DNA from: Eutypella sp. D-1
Taxonomy: Eukaryota > Ascomycota > Sordariomycetes > Xylariales > Diatrypaceae
Assembly: GCA_023313575.1 (NCBI GenBank)
Contig: JAJTTP010000003.1
Span: 1,922,001 to 1,986,000 of the forward strand
DNA: 64,000 nt
Reading direction: 5' to 3'
The notes under the pieces are model-generated. The model was not told where the DNA came from. It did not search any database and saw only the letters and a program-made list of their open reading frames with translations. This document shows, in pieces, positions 60,746 to 64,000 of the stretch. The translations under genes and the position numbers were made by a program. The first letter of the stretch is position 1. Each line of letters opens with the position of its first letter.

Positions 60746-63342
60746 ATGGACGCCAGTTATCTCTCACAACAGGTCAACACCATCATCGGCCAACTACACG
60801 GCCTTTTTGATGAGATTGGTGTCACCAACCATGATCGCGAAGCTCGGGAAACCGAGGTCAGTCTCAATCCCCGCGAAAGTCTCTGAGAATAACTCGTTGA
60901 TTACTGACGCCATTGTAGCTCTTTGAGGCCTTGTCTGAGACACTGAATAATCAGGTCGAAAATGTTACGGCGGAGAAAGATGGCCTAGTTGAGGAGGCGA
61001 ACCGCATCATCACGCGCATCCGTCAGATGGAATATTCCCTAGATGGATCGAAGCGCGACTCACAGTCAGAAGATGATAACCTGAAGGTTACCTATCCGCT
61101 TACACACTGCCTGAAAGTACTAAAAGAGAAGCACTCACAAATGAGTAAGCTTCATCGCGAGCGCTTCGAACAGGTCAAGAGTAAGTCGAGATCGTCCCCC
61201 CCCACCTAGAGGCTAACTACGTACCTCGGCCTAGTAGGACTTGTAACTAACGCGTGTACAGAACTTGGCCAGGCACTAGAGTCCTATTCATCCCACCTGG
61301 AGCCGACCTTTACTAGAATCGAGCTACCACCCACGGGACCTAAGCAGTCCCCGCCGCCAACATTCGACCTATCGCACTCGTACGTCGAGAAGCTAGACGA
61401 CGAGTTCACCCGCGTTTATGACGAGTACACGCGACGCATCGGAGTAGTTCAGGCGCTCTCAGAAAGCATCATCTCGCTGTGGGCAGAGCTTGGCACGCCG
61501 CAGGCCCAGACCGACGGTGCCATCGTCAAGTACTACCGCGACGCGCCAGAGCAGCTAGGCCTGCATGAGGAGGACCTAGAGCGGCTCCGTGCGAAGCGGG
61601 ATAAGCTTTCTGATGAGAAGAAGGGCCGCGAGAGGCGGCTCAAGGAGCTGCGCGCGTCCGTGGAGGCGCTCTGGGAGAAGCTCGGTATCGACGAGGCGGA
61701 GCGTAAGGCGTTCCTTAACGGTAACCGGGGCTGCGGGGTGCGGCAGATCAACGAATTCGAGGACGAGCTGGGCCGGTTGACCGAACTCAAGCGGCAAAAC
61801 TTGCACCTGTTCGTCGAAGATGCGCGCTTCAAGCTTCAGGAACTCTGGGACGCACTCTACCTGTCTGAGGACGAGATGCTCGAGTTCACGCCTGCCTTCT
61901 CCGATGTCTACAGCGACGCGCTGCTCGACGCCCACGAGCGCGAGATCGCCCGCCTCGAGGTCCTGCGCGAGCAGCGCGCCCCGACTCTCGCCCTCGTCGA
62001 GCGCCACCGCACTCTGGTGCAGGAGCGTGACGAGCTCGCTAGCTCTAGCCAGGACGCGTCGCGCCTCCTGGGCCGTGGCCAGAAGGGCGAGCGGCGCGAC
62101 CCCGGCAAGCTGCTACGTGAGGAGAAGATGCGCAAGCGCATCGCCAAGGAGCTGCCCAAGGTCACGGCCGACCTCGAGAAGGCGCTCGAGAAGTGGGAGG
62201 ACGAGTACGGCCGTCCCTTCCTCGTCCACGGGGAGAGGTACCTGGACGCCCTCGAGCCCGAGGCGGGGAAATCGGCCGCGCCTGGTCCTCGATCCAAGAC
62301 TCCCGCACCGCAGTCGACCACCAAGAAGGCGGCCCCGCCTAGCCGAGCCAACAGTGTCGCGAGCAGAGCGACGGGGTCGGTTGTGCCCCCGCCCAGGTCG
62401 AAGACGCCAACGGCGTGCAGCACACTCAGGAGAGGAGCTGTGCCCCCGGGCAAGGAGACCAAGGGAAGCCCAACGAGGATTCCCGCCCGGGCGCCACTAT
62501 CAAACCTAAAGTACGGCCCCAATTCCCCGGAGAGGTCGTCGGCACGTCCGGAGTCCCGAGCGCAGCAGCACCCGAATCAGCAACAGTTCGGCGGCTCCTT
62601 GAGACTGATGGGCCCGCCGCTCATGCGCGCGCCACCGCCCAAGATGAGGGAGCTGCTGCCGACGCCGGAGCTTGAAACCCCCGCGAACCCGTACCGGAAC
62701 ATGGGGCTTGGGTCGAGCGCCATCGTACGTCCCGTCGAGCCTGAGGACGTATACGACGATCGCAACGCGTCGTACCAGGGCCATCACTCCCACACCAGCT
62801 CGCAATCGTCGTCTTCGTCGCGGCCCTACGCCCACGACGCGTACAGGACGGTGCGCGGCTACGACGTGGCGAGCGAGCGGTTCATGGAGTCGTACCGGCA
62901 GACGACGCAGGCGTCTTCGCAACCGCATCAGCCAGCGCCGACAAGACATATCTCGAACACGTCGTCGTCGGCGGCGTCGACGGCGACGTCGGGCATGTCC
63001 TCAGGCGTGTCGGGCTCGGAGAACTGGGAGACCTACGACGACGCGTCGGACCCCGAGCCTGAGCCCGACGCCTCCGACGCCTACTACGCCAAGGTGCGGG
63101 CCGCGGCGGCGCGGAACAAGCGGTTCACGCCCGACGACGGCAGCGCCGGCGGCTACGCCTCGCACCACCACGCTCATCCCCACTCTAATAACGCGGGCGC
63201 CGCCGCCAAGCGGCCCCGGGGCCTCCCGCCGCTCGGCTACGGGCACGGTGGCGGCGCTGGCAGCCAGACTAACATCATGGTCGATGCTGAGGGCAACCGG
63301 ATCATCTCCGGTAGCGAGTGGACGGACGAGGATGGCATCTAA
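60746..63342 (+). CDS. ASE1: Microtubule bundling protein ASE1/PRC1/MAP65
   Basis: Three exons, 60746-60856, 60919-61180 and 61262-63342, 817 residues; phases close. It begins MDASYLSQQVNTIIGQLHGL then FDEIGV, the dimerization region. Long charged coiled coils follow (LKVLKEKHSQMSKLHRERFE, KYYRDAPEQLGLHEEDLERL). The microtubule-binding spectrin domain contains NEFEDELGRLTEL, FVEDARFKLQELWDALYLSE, FSDVYSDALLDAHEREIARL and RDPGKLLREEKMRKRIAKEL, then KWEDEYGRPFLVHGERYL, all hallmarks of the MAP65 family. After about residue 500 the protein is disordered, basic and Ser/Pro-rich, with likely phosphorylation sites. It crosslinks antiparallel microtubules in the spindle midzone and supports cytokinesis. 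Confidence 0.94.
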
Positions 63343-64000
63343 CATGAGATCATCGATGGGAGTTTTCCTCTCCGTCTTGTTCTCTGTTTTATGGTCCCCA
63401 TCCCCCCAACCTCAATGATGATAAATGCACGAACGATCCTTTGAAAAAAAGGAGGGAAAAAACGATGATTCCGAATGTCATGGTCATGTCATGCCCAATA
63501 ATCAATCCCCCATTCCTCCCCTACCCTCATTACGACACACGACTATTATGTCAAACCTCACGCGCGCACGGCGTATCACGTGGTTCATGTGCAGCTGACG
63601 ACGACGATCGAGCGATATGGACGATGGCGATGGCGTTTCGCTCTATTATACTCCATTTTCTATTCACTTTTTTTTTCATTCCGTTGTTTCCCTATGCCTG
63701 TTTCCTTTTCTGCTCCACCTTTCTTCTTCCTTTCTCGAAAAATTTCTGTTGATGTACCTCCTTGTCCGGGATTCAAAAAAAAAGGCCCCTTCTTGCCTCT
63801 CTCGGTCTCATAATTGTACAGGTCCCGACTAGTGGATCTACTCTATTTCCATACCTTTTTTTGTTCATCGCATCATGGAACTGCGGTTTCACGGTCCCGG
63901 CTTTTGGAACCTCGGGCTTATTATGTCCTCCATACGGAGGGCATTAACCAGAGCATAGGACGGAAAGGGTCGGAAGGGGGAATGGTCGGACGGCGGAGGT
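63343..64000. other. ASE1 3' flank to window edge
   Basis: T-rich and low-complexity sequence with short chance frames. No gene supported. Confidence 0.5.

Noticed and set aside
61908..63418. Long frames in other phases and on the minus strand over ASE1
   Set aside because: Arg/Pro-rich shadow translations of a high-GC exon; the ASE1 frame is continuous and conserved.
1..64000. tRNA, rRNA, CRISPR arrays or operons
   Set aside because: I looked for T-loop-like GGTTCGAATCC sequences, rRNA blocks and regularly spaced repeats and saw none; the genome is eukaryotic, so CRISPR and operons are not expected.

Overview
The window is nuclear DNA from a filamentous ascomycete (Pezizomycotina, probably a Sordariomycete). 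Genes are interrupted by short introns of about 50-100 bases, with GTAAGT-like donors, CTAAC-like branch points and YAG acceptors. Protein families (DCP2, USE1, RDS3, pinin/SDK/memA, DRS2, NDE-type NADH dehydrogenase, ASE1, DUF7137, DUF7726) are fungal, and intergenic spaces are long (1-4 kb) with many microsatellites and a recurring palindrome around ACCTAGGT. I assembled the exons by hand from reading frame, splice signals and phase. For all but one multi-exon gene the phases close exactly; the exception is the 5' part of the RRM-protein gene.

Left part (1-16 kb): 3' end of a CDK11-like kinase gene, a secreted/membrane-anchored DUF7137 protein, a decayed non-LTR retrotransposon fragment, a divergent pair made of an EthD-domain protein and a DHA2-type MFS transporter (an accessory-looking pair), a DUF7726 protein with a tandem-repeat acidic tail, and a two-exon 69-residue protein. 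About 3.3 kb follow in which I recognise nothing.

Middle (16-31 kb): an RRM protein related to fungal Nrd1-like factors, the mRNA decapping enzyme DCP2, the SNARE USE1, a BRCT-WGR protein and a 475-residue fungal protein of unknown function.

Right part (32-64 kb): a single-pass membrane protein, a GNAT acetyltransferase, an alternative mitochondrial NADH dehydrogenase, the P4-ATPase flippase DRS2, an epoxide-hydrolase-like enzyme, then two splicing-related genes transcribed divergently from one 0.9 kb spacer (pinin-domain protein and RDS3/PHF5A), a 4.5 kb gene-poor stretch, and the microtubule bundler ASE1/PRC1.

Most genes are housekeeping and are not arranged as one pathway. I see no biosynthetic cluster with a core synthase, no CRISPR, no tRNA or rRNA, and no clear new system. 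The most interesting items are the EthD-MFS pair, the pinin/RDS3 divergent pair, the repeat-bearing DCP2 and DUF7726 proteins, the BRCT-WGR protein without a PARP catalytic domain, and the T17-G18 homopolymer junction inside one of its introns.
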